This document shows, piece by piece, positions 8,501 to 16,824 of a DNA stretch of 64,000 bases. Source of the DNA: Streptomyces sp. NBC_00223 (GTDB lineage: Bacteria; Actinomycetota; Actinomycetes; Streptomycetales; Streptomycetaceae); the NCBI RefSeq assembly GCF_036199905.1, contig NZ_CP108109.1, forward strand, positions 2,418,001-2,482,000, in the 5' to 3' direction. Within the stretch, counting starts at the first letter, position 1; every line of letters begins with the position of its first letter. A model generated the notes under the pieces. That model saw nothing but the letters and a program-made list of their open reading frames with translations. It had not been told where the DNA came from and made no database searches. The position numbers were made by a program, and so were the translations under genes.

Positions 8501-9228
8501 GTGCGGGCGAGCAGTAGGGAGACCGCGGCGACTCCCGCCGTGGACGTCCGCAGGACCGTCGGGCCCAGCCGGTAGGCCGGTGCTCCGGCGGCGGCGAAGG
8601 CGGCCAGTTCGTCCGGGGAGACCCCGCCCTCCGGCCCGACCACCAGGACGACCGAGCCGAACGATGGCAGTTCGGCCGTCGCCAGGGGGGCGGAGCCCTC
8701 CTCGTGCAGGACCCCCGCGAAGTCCGCGTCAGCGAGGAGCGCGGCGACCTGACGGGTCGTCAACACCTCCGCCACGGACGGGAACCGCAGGCGCCGGGCC
8801 TGCTTGGCCGCCTCGCGGGCCGTGGAACGCCACTTGCCCAGGGACTTGGCCCCCCGCTCCCCCCGCCACTGCGTGACACAGCGCGCCGCCGCCCACGGCA
8901 CGACGGCGTCGACCCCCGCCTCCGTCATCGTCTCGACGGCCAACTCGCCCCGGTCGCCCTTGGGCAGGGCCTGCACGACGGTGATACGGGCGGCGGGCTC
9001 GGCCTCCTCCCGCAGGGTGCGGACGTCCACGTCCAGTACGTCCTTGCCGGTGACCGAGGCGACGACCCCGTACGCGCCGCGCCCCTCCCCGTCCGTCAGG
9101 ACGACCTCCTCGCCGGGCTGGAGCCGCCGTACGGAGACCGCGTGCCGACCTTCAGAACCGGACAGCGTCAGCCGGGACGGCGAGCCGTCCAGCACGGCGG
9201 GTTCGACGAGGAAAACGGGCGCGGTCAT
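8485..9228 (-). CDS. rsmE: 16S rRNA (uracil(1498)-N3)-methyltransferase
   Basis: RsmE methylates N3 of U1498 in 16S rRNA using SAM, on the assembled 30S subunit. The 247-residue length is typical. An N-terminal PUA-like domain (about 1-75: GSEGRHAVSVRRL, DGEGRGAYG) precedes a SPOUT knot domain with VVQALPKGDR, EAAKQARRLRFP and the SAM-binding loop VVGPEGGVSPDEL (about 197-209), ending LGPTVLRTSTAGVAA. Its ATG overlaps the stop of the upstream nitronate monooxygenase gene by four bases (ATGA), so the two are translationally coupled. The final codons fall inside the last copy of the degenerate repeat array at 7905-8500, so the extreme C-terminus may have been remodelled. Confidence 0.95.
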   Translation of the reverse strand: MTAPVFLVEPAVLDGSPSRLTLSGSEGRHAVSVRRLQPGEEVVLTDGEGRGAYGVVASVTGKDVLDVDVRTLREEAEPAARITVVQALPKGDRGELAVETMTEAGVDAVVPWAAARCVTQWRGERGAKSLGKWRSTAREAAKQARRLRFPSVAEVLTTRQVAALLADADFAGVLHEEGSAPLATAELPSFGSVVLVVGPEGGVSPDELAAFAAAGAPAYRLGPTVLRTSTAGVAAVSLLLARTGRWS

Positions 9229-10289
9229 GCGCGGGCCTCCCGGGCGGCGTCGAACTCGGCGACAAGGGTCTCCATGAGCGCGCCCGCGGACAGTTCACGG
9301 GCCAGCCGATGGCCCTGGCCCGCCCACAGGGCCATGCCCTGCGGGTCGCCCGCCGCGGCCGAAGCCTTGCGCAGCGGCGCGGCCAGGTGGTGGATCTGCG
9401 GGTAGCCGGGCGGGGCGTACGGGCCGTGCTCGCGCAGGAAACGGTTGACCAGGCCGCGGGCCGGGCGCCCGGAGAAGGCCCGGGTGAGCGCGGTACGGCC
9501 GAACACGGGGTCGGTGAGCGCCTTCTTGTGCAGGGGGTGCGCGCCGGACTCGGGGCAGGCCACGAACGCCGTGCCGAGCTGCGCCGCGTCCGCGCCCGCC
9601 GCGAGCACCGCGGCGATCTGGCCGCCGCGCATCAGGCCGCCCGCGGCGATCAGCGGGAGGTGGACGGCCTCGCGGACCTGCGGGATCAGGGCGAGCAGGC
9701 CGATGCCGGCGGTGTCGAGTTCGGGGTCGTCGCGGTGCGTGCCCTGGTGGCCGCCGGCCTCGACGCCCTGGACGCACACGGCGTCGGCGCCCGCCCACTG
9801 CGCGGCCAGCGCCTCGGCGGGCGAGGTGACGGTGACCACGGTGTACGTGCCCGCCTTCGCGAAGGCTTCGAGCACGGCGCGGTCGGGGCAGCCGAAGGTG
9901 AAGCTGACCACCGGGACGGGGTCCTCCAGGAGGATCGCGACCTTGGCGTCGTAGCCGTCGTCGCCGCCCGTGTCGGGGTCGCCGAGAGCGGTGGCGTACC
10001 AGGCGGCCTCTCCGGCGAGCTGTTCCGCGTACACGGCGACGGCGGAGGGGTCGACGGTGTCGGGCTGCGGCATGAACAGGTTCACGCCGAACGGCTGCGA
10101 GCTCAGGTCGCGCAGCTGGCGGATCTCCTCGTACATCGCCTCGGACGTCTTGTACCCGGCGGCCAGGAAGCCGAGGCCCCCGGCCGCGCCGACCGCGGCG
10201 GCGAGCCGCGGGTTCGACGGGCCGCCGGCCATCGGCGCCTGGACGATCGGGTACGCCGAGAAGGAGGGGAGGGCGGTTTGCGGGGGCAT
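9225..10289 (-). CDS. Nitronate monooxygenase / 2-nitropropane dioxygenase family
   Basis: A 354-residue FMN-dependent TIM-barrel protein of the NMO family, which oxidises alkyl nitronates such as propionate-3-nitronate; the physiological substrate here is unknown. Family signatures are the N-terminal PIVQAPMAGGPSNPRLAAAV, the GVNLFMPQ block, the GVEAGGHQGTH motif that binds flavin phosphate (about 200) and IAAGGLMRG. The ATG at 10289 directly precedes PPQTALPS and gives the normal family start; a much longer open frame upstream runs through intergenic repeats and is not coding. No strong Shine-Dalgarno is visible. The stop overlaps the rsmE start (ATGA), so rsmE depends on this gene's transcript. 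Confidence 0.88.
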   Translation of the reverse strand: MPPQTALPSFSAYPIVQAPMAGGPSNPRLAAAVGAAGGLGFLAAGYKTSEAMYEEIRQLRDLSSQPFGVNLFMPQPDTVDPSAVAVYAEQLAGEAAWYATALGDPDTGGDDGYDAKVAILLEDPVPVVSFTFGCPDRAVLEAFAKAGTYTVVTVTSPAEALAAQWAGADAVCVQGVEAGGHQGTHRDDPELDTAGIGLLALIPQVREAVHLPLIAAGGLMRGGQIAAVLAAGADAAQLGTAFVACPESGAHPLHKKALTDPVFGRTALTRAFSGRPARGLVNRFLREHGPYAPPGYPQIHHLAAPLRKASAAAGDPQGMALWAGQGHRLARELSAGALMETLVAEFDAAREARA

Positions 10290-10878
10290 GCGGCCATCGT
10301 GCCATGCGCCCCCACGAACAGTTCGCGCCCCCACCCGGCGGGACGCCGGGGTCCGCCCCGCAACCCCGCGCCGGGGACGAAGGGCACCCCCTTCAAACCC
10401 GCCGCAACGGCGAGACGCTGGACGCCGCAGCCCGGCGGCGCCCAACCGCCCCGCACGGCACCGCCGGACCACACCGCCGTGGCTGAGCACCGTCGCGGCG
10501 GAAAGAGGGGGACGCACGGCCCCCACCACCCCCGCGCCGGGGCAGGGCAAGGGGCGCTCCTTTGAACCGCCGCAACGGCGAGACGCTGGACGCCGCAGCC
10601 CGACGGCGCCCAACCGCCCCGCACGGCACGCGGAACACCGGGCCCCGCCCGGAACGGCACCGCCGGACCACGCTGCCGTGGCTGAGCACCGTCGCGGCGG
10701 AAAGAGGGGGCCGCACGGCCCCCACCACCCCCGCGCCGGGGACGAAGGGCGCCCCCCTTCAAACCCGCCGCAACGGCGGGAAGCGAAACGCCGCAGCCCG
10801 GCGGCGCCCAACCGACCCGCACCCGGGACACCGGGCCCCGCGCCGGCGCCGTCGCCGAACTCCCCGCCGTGGAACGGA
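10290..10878. other. 589-bp gap occupied by a repeat array
   Basis: The interval between dnaJ (3' end) and the nitronate monooxygenase start contains no supportable gene. Almost all of it is the repeat array described separately; the 75 bp next to the monooxygenase start would have to carry its promoter. Translated frames here are Ala/Pro/Arg low complexity. Confidence 0.65.
10365..10860. repeat. Tandem array of ~170-200-bp intergenic repeat units
   Basis: There are two full units and one partial. GCCGCAACGG starts at 10401, 10569 and 10767 (steps of 168 and 198; the longer step is an extra ~30 bp rich in CCGGGCCCCGCCCGG). Each unit reads, in order: a CCCTTCAAACC-type start, CGCCGCAACGGCG, ACGCCGCAGCCCGGCGGCG, CCCAACCGCCCCGCACGG, and TGAGCACCGTCGCGGCGGA (10484, 10683), then a GCACGGCCCCCACCACCCC tail. 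Many sub-blocks are self-complementary, so each unit could fold. A lone diverged copy is at 1550-1600, and a related sequence is embedded in comEC. Confidence 0.8.
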
Positions 10879-12015
10879 TCAGCGGCCGTTGAACGCGTCC
10901 TTGAGGCGGGAGAAGAGCCCCTGCTGCCCGGGGGCGAACTGCCCCGTGGGCCGCTCCTCCCCCCGCAACTGCGCAAGCCTCCGCATCAGATCCTCCTGCT
11001 CCGCATCCAGCTTGTGCGGCGTCACGACCTCGACGTGCACGACGAGATCCCCGCGCCCGCCCCCGCGCAGATGCGTGATGCCCCGCTGATGCAGCGGGAT
11101 CGACTGCCCGGACTGCGTGCCCGGCCTGATGTCGATCTCCTCCAGCCCGTCCAGCGTCTCCAGCGGGCACTTCGTGCCGAGCGAGGCCGCCGTCATCGGG
11201 ATGGTGACCGTGCAGTGCAGGTCGTCACCCCGCCGCTGGAAGACCGGGTGCGGCACCTCGCGGATCTCGACGTAGAGATCACCGGCCGGCCCGCCGCCGG
11301 GCCCGACCTCGCCCTCGCCCGCGAGCTGGATCCGCGTGCCGTTGTCGACCCCCGCGGGGATCTTGACGGTGAGCGTCCGGCGGGACCTGACCCGCCCGTC
11401 ACCCGCGCACTCCGGGCACGGCGTGGGCACGACCGTGCCGAAACCCTGGCACTGCGGGCACGGCCGCGACGTCATGACCTGGCCCAGGAAGGACCGGGTG
11501 ACCTGCGAGACCTCACCGCGGCCGCGGCACATGTCACAGGTCTGCGCGGAGGTGCCGGGCGCGGCACCCTCCCCGTTGCAGGTGCCGCAGGTCACGGCCG
11601 TGTCGACCTGGAGGTCCTTGGTCGTGCCGAAGGCGGCCTCGTCCAGCTCGATCTCCAGCCGGATCATCGCGTCCTGGCCGCGCCGGGTCCGCGACCGCGG
11701 CCCGCGCTGCTGGGACTGCCCGAAGAACGCGTCCATGATGTCGCTGAAGTTGCCGAAGCCCGCGCCGCCGAAGCCCGCGCCGCCGCCACCGCCGGTGGAG
11801 GAGAGCGGATCGCCGCCGAGGTCGTAGACCTGCTTCTTCTGCGGGTCGGAGAGCACCTCGTACGCGGCGTTGATCTCCTTGAAGCGCTCCTGCGTCTTGG
11901 GGTCCGGGTTGACGTCCGGGTGCAACTCGCGGGCGAGTCGGCGGAACGCCTTCTTGATCTCGTCCGGGCCCGCGTCGCGGCGCACGCCGAGTACGGCGTA
12001 GTAGTCCGTGGCCAC
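10879..12015 (-). CDS. dnaJ: Molecular chaperone DnaJ
   Basis: DnaJ is the Hsp40 co-chaperone that delivers unfolded proteins to DnaK and stimulates its ATPase. The 378 residues comprise a J domain (1-70) with HPD at 32-34, a Gly/Phe-rich linker (GGGGGAGFGGAGFG), a zinc domain with four C-x-x-C motifs (CGTC, CDMC, CPQC, CPEC at about 143-200) and two beta-sandwich client domains. This is the DnaJ paired with hrcA, i.e. the second DnaJ of Streptomyces rather than the one in the dnaK operon. The GTG start at 12015 directly abuts the hrcA stop (TAG at 12016-12018), so translation is coupled. Transcription should come from the HrcA/CIRCE-controlled promoter upstream of hrcA. Confidence 0.96.
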   Translation of the reverse strand: MATDYYAVLGVRRDAGPDEIKKAFRRLARELHPDVNPDPKTQERFKEINAAYEVLSDPQKKQVYDLGGDPLSSTGGGGGAGFGGAGFGNFSDIMDAFFGQSQQRGPRSRTRRGQDAMIRLEIELDEAAFGTTKDLQVDTAVTCGTCNGEGAAPGTSAQTCDMCRGRGEVSQVTRSFLGQVMTSRPCPQCQGFGTVVPTPCPECAGDGRVRSRRTLTVKIPAGVDNGTRIQLAGEGEVGPGGGPAGDLYVEIREVPHPVFQRRGDDLHCTVTIPMTAASLGTKCPLETLDGLEEIDIRPGTQSGQSIPLHQRGITHLRGGGRGDLVVHVEVVTPHKLDAEQEDLMRRLAQLRGEERPTGQFAPGQQGLFSRLKDAFNGR

Positions 12016-13032
12016 CTACGACTCCGCCAGGATCTGTCCGACGTAACGTGCCACTGCGCGTACCGCTCCCATCGTTCCGGGGTAGTCCATGCGGGTCGGT
12101 CCGACCACGCCGAGTTTGGCGACTGCCTCGTCGCCCGAACCGTAGCCGACCGCCACCACTGAGGTGGAGTTCAGGCCCTCGTGAAAGTTCTCATGACCGA
12201 TCCGTACGGTCATGGTGGAGTCCTCGGTCTCGCCGAGGAGTTTGAGGAGCACCATCTGCTCCTCGAGTGCTTCGAGCACCGGCCGGATCGTCAGCGGGAA
12301 GTCGTGGTGGAACCTGGTCAGATTCGCCGCGCCGCCCAGCATGATCCGCTCCTCCTTCTCCTCGACGAGGGTTTCCAGGAGGGTGGCGAGCACACCGGCG
12401 ACGGCCGGCCGGTCGTCCGGGTCGAAACTCTCCGGAAGATCCTGCACCAGCGGCGGCACATCGGCGAAACGGCGGCCGATGACCCGGCTGTTGAGCCGGG
12501 CCCGCAGATCCGCGAGCACGATCTCGCCGACCGGCCCCGGGCAGTCGATCAGCCGCTGCTCGACCCGGCCGGTGTCGGTGATCAGGATGAGCATGACACG
12601 GGCGGGCGCGAGCGGGAGCAGTTCCACATGGCGGACCGAGGAACGGGTCAGCGACGGGTACTGCACGACCGCGACCTGCCGGGTGACCTGGGCGAGCAGC
12701 CGTACCGTACGGGCCACCACGTCGTCGAGGTCGACCGCGCCCTCCAGGAAGTTCTGGATCGCGCGGCGCTCGGCGGAGGACAGCGGTTTGACGCCCGCCA
12801 GCTTGTCGACGAAGAGCCGGTAGCCCTTGTCGGTGGGGATACGGCCGGCGCTGGTGTGGGGTTGGGCGATATAGCCCTCGTCCTCCAGCACGGCCATGTC
12901 GTTGCGCACGGTGGCCGGGGAGACACCGAGCTGATGGCGCTCGGTGAGCGCCTTGGACCCGACCGGCTCCTCGGTGCCGACATAGTCCTGGACGATGGCA
13001 CGCAGCACCTCAAGCCTGCGTTCGCTCAGCAT
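12016..13032 (-). CDS. hrcA: Heat-inducible transcription repressor HrcA
   Basis: HrcA is the dimeric repressor that binds CIRCE operators and releases them on heat shock. The 338 residues show the N-terminal winged helix ([55 protein letters not shown]; 1-75) followed by the GAF-like and dimerisation domains ([29 protein letters not shown] near the end). The ATG at 13032 has AGGAGGT seven to eight bases upstream. A perfect CIRCE sits 37-63 bp upstream, so the gene is autoregulated. It is the first gene of a two-gene operon with dnaJ. Confidence 0.97.
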   Translation of the reverse strand: MLSERRLEVLRAIVQDYVGTEEPVGSKALTERHQLGVSPATVRNDMAVLEDEGYIAQPHTSAGRIPTDKGYRLFVDKLAGVKPLSSAERRAIQNFLEGAVDLDDVVARTVRLLAQVTRQVAVVQYPSLTRSSVRHVELLPLAPARVMLILITDTGRVEQRLIDCPGPVGEIVLADLRARLNSRVIGRRFADVPPLVQDLPESFDPDDRPAVAGVLATLLETLVEEKEERIMLGGAANLTRFHHDFPLTIRPVLEALEEQMVLLKLLGETEDSTMTVRIGHENFHEGLNSTSVVAVGYGSGDEAVAKLGVVGPTRMDYPGTMGAVRAVARYVGQILAES

Positions 13033-13068
13033 CGCGCACCTCCTGCCGTGGGACCTCGATCGCCTCGC

Positions 13069-13095
13069 CTGGCACTCCACTATTTCGAGTGCCAG
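13069..13095. promoter_or_regulatory. CIRCE operator for HrcA
   Basis: The arms CTGGCACTC (13069-13077) and GAGTGCCAG (13087-13095) are perfect 9-bp complements separated by exactly nine bases, the CIRCE architecture (consensus TTAGCACTC-N9-GAGTGCTAA). The outer two bases of each arm differ from the consensus. It lies upstream of hrcA on the - strand and about 90 bp from the divergent MBL gene, which might also be affected. Confidence 0.93.
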
Positions 13096-13182
13096 CTTTC
13101 CCGCAGCCAGTGTACGGCGAGGCGGCAAGGGGTCGGCAAGACCGGCTCCCGTACGAATGGGGCACGGCGATAGCGTCGGCTC

Positions 13183-13959
13183 GTGGAATCTGAGGAACCC
13201 GCGGAAAACACGGCGGCAAACACGGAGGAGCCGGGCGCCGGCGGCTCGGTCTGGGAGCACGTGGCGATCGGGGTGGCCCGGCGCCGGCTGCCGCATCTCG
13301 ACGTGACGATCGGCCTGGTCGTGGGCGCGGACGCGGTGCTGCTGATCGACACCGGTTCCACCCCGCGGGAGGGCGCGGAGCTGCGCGGACAGGTCGAGGC
13401 GCTGACCGGGCGCGCGGTGACCCATGTGGTGCTCACCCACGGCCACTTCGACCATGTCGGCGGCACGTCCGCCTTCCCGGGCGCCGAGGTGTACGGGCAC
13501 ACGGCGCTGGACGGCTTCCTGCGCCGCGGGCGGGACACGATGAGCACGGCGGCCGTGCGGTACGGCACCGATCCGCGGGAGGCGGCCGAGGCGGCGCGGA
13601 CCCTGGTCCTGCCGACCCGTACGGTGCTCGGGGAGCTGGCGCTCGACCTCGGCGACCGCCCGGTGCGGCTGGTGCACCCGGGCGAGGGGCACACCGGGCA
13701 CGACCTGGTGGTGTACGTGCCGGGCGCGACCGACAGCGACCCCGCGGTGGTCTTCTGCGGCGACCTGGTCGAGGAGTCCGGCGAACCGCAGGCCGACGAG
13801 GAGGCGGTGCCGGCCCGCTGGCCCGGCACACTGGACGCGCTGCTCGCCCTCGGCGGGGAGACCGCCCGCTATGTGCCGGGCCACGGCGCGGTGGTGGACG
13901 CGCGCTTCGTCCGGGCCCAGCGGGACGCGCTGACGGCCCGTTTCGGGGGTACGGCGTAG
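13183..13959 (+). CDS. MBL-fold metallo-hydrolase
   Basis: A 258-residue metallo-beta-lactamase-fold hydrolase. The zinc motif THGHFDH gives His86, His88, Asp90 and His91; further ligands are likely His in GHTGHD (about 166-172), Asp in FCGDLVEE and His in YVPGHG near the C-terminus. No lactonase or glyoxalase subfamily signature is clear, so the substrate is unknown. The GTG at 13183 begins a ~20-residue acidic leader that may be dispensable. It is transcribed divergently from hrcA with CIRCE in the shared 150-bp region, and it is followed after 22 bp by the DUF3097 gene, suggesting a two-gene unit. Confidence 0.85.
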   Translation: MESEEPAENTAANTEEPGAGGSVWEHVAIGVARRRLPHLDVTIGLVVGADAVLLIDTGSTPREGAELRGQVEALTGRAVTHVVLTHGHFDHVGGTSAFPGAEVYGHTALDGFLRRGRDTMSTAAVRYGTDPREAAEAARTLVLPTRTVLGELALDLGDRPVRLVHPGEGHTGHDLVVYVPGATDSDPAVVFCGDLVEESGEPQADEEAVPARWPGTLDALLALGGETARYVPGHGAVVDARFVRAQRDALTARFGGTA

Positions 13960-13981
13960 CCGCGTCGCTACGATCGCCCTC

Positions 13982-14815
13982 ATGCGCAGCAGGAGTTACG
14001 ACCCGGATCTGACGCCCCCGTGGAAGAAGGGGGGCACCCCGGTGCCGGAAGTGGCCGCGGAGCCCGACCTGGTGGTCGAGGAGGCGGACACGGGGTTCTG
14101 CGGGGCCGTGGTGCGGGTGGAGAAGACCGCGGAGGGGCTGACGGTCACGCTGGAGGACCGGTTCGGCAAGCTGCGGGTCTTCCCGATGGCGCCGCGCGGC
14201 TTCCTGATCGACGGGAAGCCGGTCACGCTGGTCCGCCCGCAGGGCCCGCCGGGGCCGCGCGGTCCGCTGCTGTCCGCGTCGGGCTCGCTCGCGGTGCCGG
14301 GCGCGAAGGCGCGGGTGGCGCGGGCCGGGCGGATCTACGTCGAGGGCCGGCACGACGCCGAACTCGTCGAACGGGTCTGGGGCCACGACCTGCGGATCGA
14401 GGGCGTCGCCGTGGAGTACCTGGAGGGCGTGGACGATCTCGCCGCCATCGTCGAGGACTTCGCGGCCGCGCCCGGCGCCCGGCTCGGGGTGCTGGTCGAC
14501 CATCTGGTCCCGGGCTCCAAGGAGTCCCGGATCGCGGACGCGGTGAGCGGCCCCGACGTACTGGTCGTCGGACACCCGTTCGTCGACGTGTGGGAGGCCG
14601 TGAAGCCGTCCTCGGTGGGCATCGCGGCATGGCCGGTGGTGCCCCGCGGCCAGGACTGGAAGACGGGCGTCTGCCGGGCCCTGGGCTGGGGGCACCTGAG
14701 CACGGGCGAGGCGTGGCAGCGCATCCTCGCGTCGGTCCGCACCTACAAGGACCTCCGGCCCGAGCTGCTGGGGGCCGTGGAGCACCTGATCGACTTCGTC
14801 ACGGCTCCGGAGTGA
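13982..14815 (+). CDS. DUF3097 family protein
   Basis: A 277-residue actinobacterial protein of the DUF3097 type. It starts [17 protein letters not shown], has a small beta-domain (about 25-95) and then a Toprim-like region with [17 protein letters not shown] (the conserved Glu at about 120) and [18 protein letters not shown] (Asp-x-His). Toprim-like features hint at nucleotide or nucleic-acid chemistry, but I know of no established function. It lies 22 bp after the MBL gene on the same strand. Its last 17 bases overlap the 3' end of the convergent ECF41 sigma factor gene. Confidence 0.88.
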   Translation: MRSRSYDPDLTPPWKKGGTPVPEVAAEPDLVVEEADTGFCGAVVRVEKTAEGLTVTLEDRFGKLRVFPMAPRGFLIDGKPVTLVRPQGPPGPRGPLLSASGSLAVPGAKARVARAGRIYVEGRHDAELVERVWGHDLRIEGVAVEYLEGVDDLAAIVEDFAAAPGARLGVLVDHLVPGSKESRIADAVSGPDVLVVGHPFVDVWEAVKPSSVGIAAWPVVPRGQDWKTGVCRALGWGHLSTGEAWQRILASVRTYKDLRPELLGAVEHLIDFVTAPE

Positions 14816-15803
14816 CGGGAGCGGCCCGCAGACCGCTCAGCTTGTCGGGGTTGACCTGGAGCCGCAGTCCGCTGATGACGCCGTCGGCGAGGTCGTACGA
14901 CAGCACCCCGACCGGGTGGCCGGCCGAGGTCCACAGGATGTTGAGCTCGCCGTTGATGTGCGCGGGCTCCGGGTGGACCTCGTAGCCGTCGCGGTGGAGC
15001 TTGCCCAGCACGCCGAGCAGCCAGCGGGCGGTCGCCGAGGCGCCCAGGAGCGGGCGGCGGGCCGCGGTGACCTTGCCGCCGCCGTCGGACCAGGCGGTCA
15101 CGTCGGGGGCGAGCAGTTCCATGACCGCGTTGAGGTCGCCGCCCGCGCAGGCGTCGAGGAAGAGCGAGGTCACCTCGTGGCGGCGGGCCGGGTCGGTGTC
15201 GAAGCGGGGGCGGCGGGCCCGCATGTGCGCGCGGGCCCGGTAGGCGATCTGGCGTACGGCGGGCTCGGTGCGGTCCAGCACCACGGCGATCTCGGCGTGC
15301 GAGTAGCCGAAGACCTCGTGCAGCATGAAGACCGCCCGCTCGACCGGGGCCAGCGTCTCCAGCACCACCAGCATCGCCGTGGAGACCGTGTCGGCGGTCT
15401 CCGCGGCCTCCTCGGTCTCGGCGGTCTCCGGCGCGGTCAGCAGCGGCTCGGGCAGCCAGGGGCCGATGTACGTCTCGCGGGTGGCGCGGGCGCTGGTGAG
15501 GCGGTTGAGCGACAGATTGGTGACCGTGCGGACCAGATAGGCGCGCGGCGCGCGGACAGCGGCGCGGTCGGCCGCGCTCCAGGCCAGCCAGGCGTCCTGG
15601 ACCACGTCCTCGGCGTCGGCGACGCTGCCGAGCATCCGGTAGGCGACGCCGAAGAGCAGATCGCGGTGGGACAGGAACTCGGCGGCGGGGTCGGCGACGG
15701 CCCGCTCACCGGTACCGGGGTCGGGGTCCAAGCCGGCGGCGGGGTCGAGGTCCGGGCCGGCGGCGGGGTCGGTGTGCGGCCGCGTGCCGGTCACGGGCGT
15801 CAC
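14799..15803 (-). CDS. ECF41-family RNA polymerase sigma factor
   Basis: A 334-residue extracytoplasmic-function sigma factor with a fused C-terminal SnoaL-like domain in place of a separate anti-sigma. Sigma region 2 is LFGVAYRMLGSVADAEDVVQDAW (about 40-60); region 4 is VERAVFMLHEVFGYSHAEIA (about 150-190). All three ECF41 hallmark motifs are present: WLPEPL in the 2-4 linker, DGGGK in the SnoaL-like domain and NPDKL near the C-terminus; the last two are known to modulate activity. The GTG start at 15803 overlaps the TGA of the upstream epimerase gene (GTGA), so expression is coupled. ECF41 genes are typically linked to carboxymuconolactone decarboxylases, oxidoreductases or epimerases, which fits. 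Its Pro/Asp/Gly-rich first ~30 residues are variable. Confidence 0.94.
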   Translation of the reverse strand: MTPVTGTRPHTDPAAGPDLDPAAGLDPDPGTGERAVADPAAEFLSHRDLLFGVAYRMLGSVADAEDVVQDAWLAWSAADRAAVRAPRAYLVRTVTNLSLNRLTSARATRETYIGPWLPEPLLTAPETAETEEAAETADTVSTAMLVVLETLAPVERAVFMLHEVFGYSHAEIAVVLDRTEPAVRQIAYRARAHMRARRPRFDTDPARRHEVTSLFLDACAGGDLNAVMELLAPDVTAWSDGGGKVTAARRPLLGASATARWLLGVLGKLHRDGYEVHPEPAHINGELNILWTSAGHPVGVLSYDLADGVISGLRLQVNPDKLSGLRAAPVTPEP

Positions 15804-16723
15804 GCGGCCTGCTCGGCGCGGCTGTCGGCCAGCCGGCGCACACCGTCCGTGCTGCTCGCACTGGCGGGCGCCCAGTCCAGCTCCGCGCGGGCCTTGGCGT
15901 TGGACAGCCGCAGATCCGTCGTCATCAGGGTGTGCGCCAGCGGGGCGGCCCTGAGCAGCCACAGCGGTACGGTCGGCGGCCGCGGTGTGCCGTACGCCTC
16001 GGCGACCGCCCGGAAGTGGGTGGCCCAGCCGAGCGGGGTGTCGTCGACGATGTTGTACGCCTGCCCGGCACGGCCGTGTTCGGCGGCCAGCAGCACGGCC
16101 CGGCCCGCGTCCCGGGCCTCGACCCACGACAGCGCCCGGCCGCGCTCGGCCACCACGGGCAGGGCACGCTTGCGCAGCAGCGGCACCACGTAGGTGTCGG
16201 TCACCGCGGCGCCGTAGAAGAGCCCGAAGCGCAGGGAGACCGCTTCGACGCCTTCCGCCTCGAACGCCTGCGCCTCCAGGGAGCGCATCGCGCCGACATG
16301 CCGCTCCTGCCGGGAGTCCGTGCTCCTGGGGCCGTACGGGGTGCCCTCCTCGGTGATCAGGTCCGGGCCGTGGTCGCCGTATCCGTAGCCGAACATCATC
16401 GACTCCACGACGAAGCGGCGGGCGCCGGTCGCGCGGGCGGCGGCCAGCAGGTTCGCGGTGCCGTCCACCCGCAGCACGTTGGTGGGGGCCATGTCACGGT
16501 GGCGGGCCATGGACTTGCCGCCCAGCGCGGTGGCGGCGTGCACCACCACGTCGAAGGCGTGGCCGTCCACCGCGCGCAGCAGCGCCTCGCGGTCCAGCAG
16601 ATCCACGCGCAGCGCGTGCGACGGGCCCCGGCCCAGGTCCGTGACCTCGTGTCCCGCCGCCGTCAGCGCCTTGGTGGCGTGGCGCCCCAGCACTCCGCTT
16701 CCGCCTGCCAGCAGAATCCTCAT
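15800..16723 (-). CDS. NAD(P)-dependent epimerase/dehydratase
   Basis: A 307-residue extended-SDR protein. The Rossmann motif is GGSGVLG (8-14), followed by the NAD-ribose region DLLDREALL and VVHAATALGG. The usual Tyr-x3-Lys active site is not in canonical form: the equivalent stretch reads TPYGPRSTDSRQERHV, with Tyr but no Lys at +4, so catalysis may be atypical. The ATG at 16723 has AAAGGAG upstream and is preferred over a start at 16792. The gene is coupled by a GTGA overlap to the ECF41 sigma factor, of which it is the probable regulatory target and genomic partner. I could not find the ECF41 promoter consensus (TGTCACA / CGTC) in the 100 bp upstream. Confidence 0.85.
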   Translation of the reverse strand: MRILLAGGSGVLGRHATKALTAAGHEVTDLGRGPSHALRVDLLDREALLRAVDGHAFDVVVHAATALGGKSMARHRDMAPTNVLRVDGTANLLAAARATGARRFVVESMMFGYGYGDHGPDLITEEGTPYGPRSTDSRQERHVGAMRSLEAQAFEAEGVEAVSLRFGLFYGAAVTDTYVVPLLRKRALPVVAERGRALSWVEARDAGRAVLLAAEHGRAGQAYNIVDDTPLGWATHFRAVAEAYGTPRPPTVPLWLLRAAPLAHTLMTTDLRLSNAKARAELDWAPASASSTDGVRRLADSRAEQAA

Positions 16724-16824
16724 GTGCCGCCGCTCCTTTGTTTCCTGTTCGGGTGGTCGCCCATAGGACAGGTCAACCCCCTCCGGCATCACGCGGTTAC
16801 GGTGTGAAGCCGGTCACGCCCCCG

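Noticed and set aside
9225..10976. 583-residue version of the nitronate monooxygenase
   Set aside because: The N-terminal extension is a translation of the intergenic repeat; family homology starts at the ATG at 10289.
16724..16824. ECF41 autoregulatory promoter before the epimerase
   Set aside because: No TGTCACA or matching CGTC element found on the - strand in the 100-bp interval.
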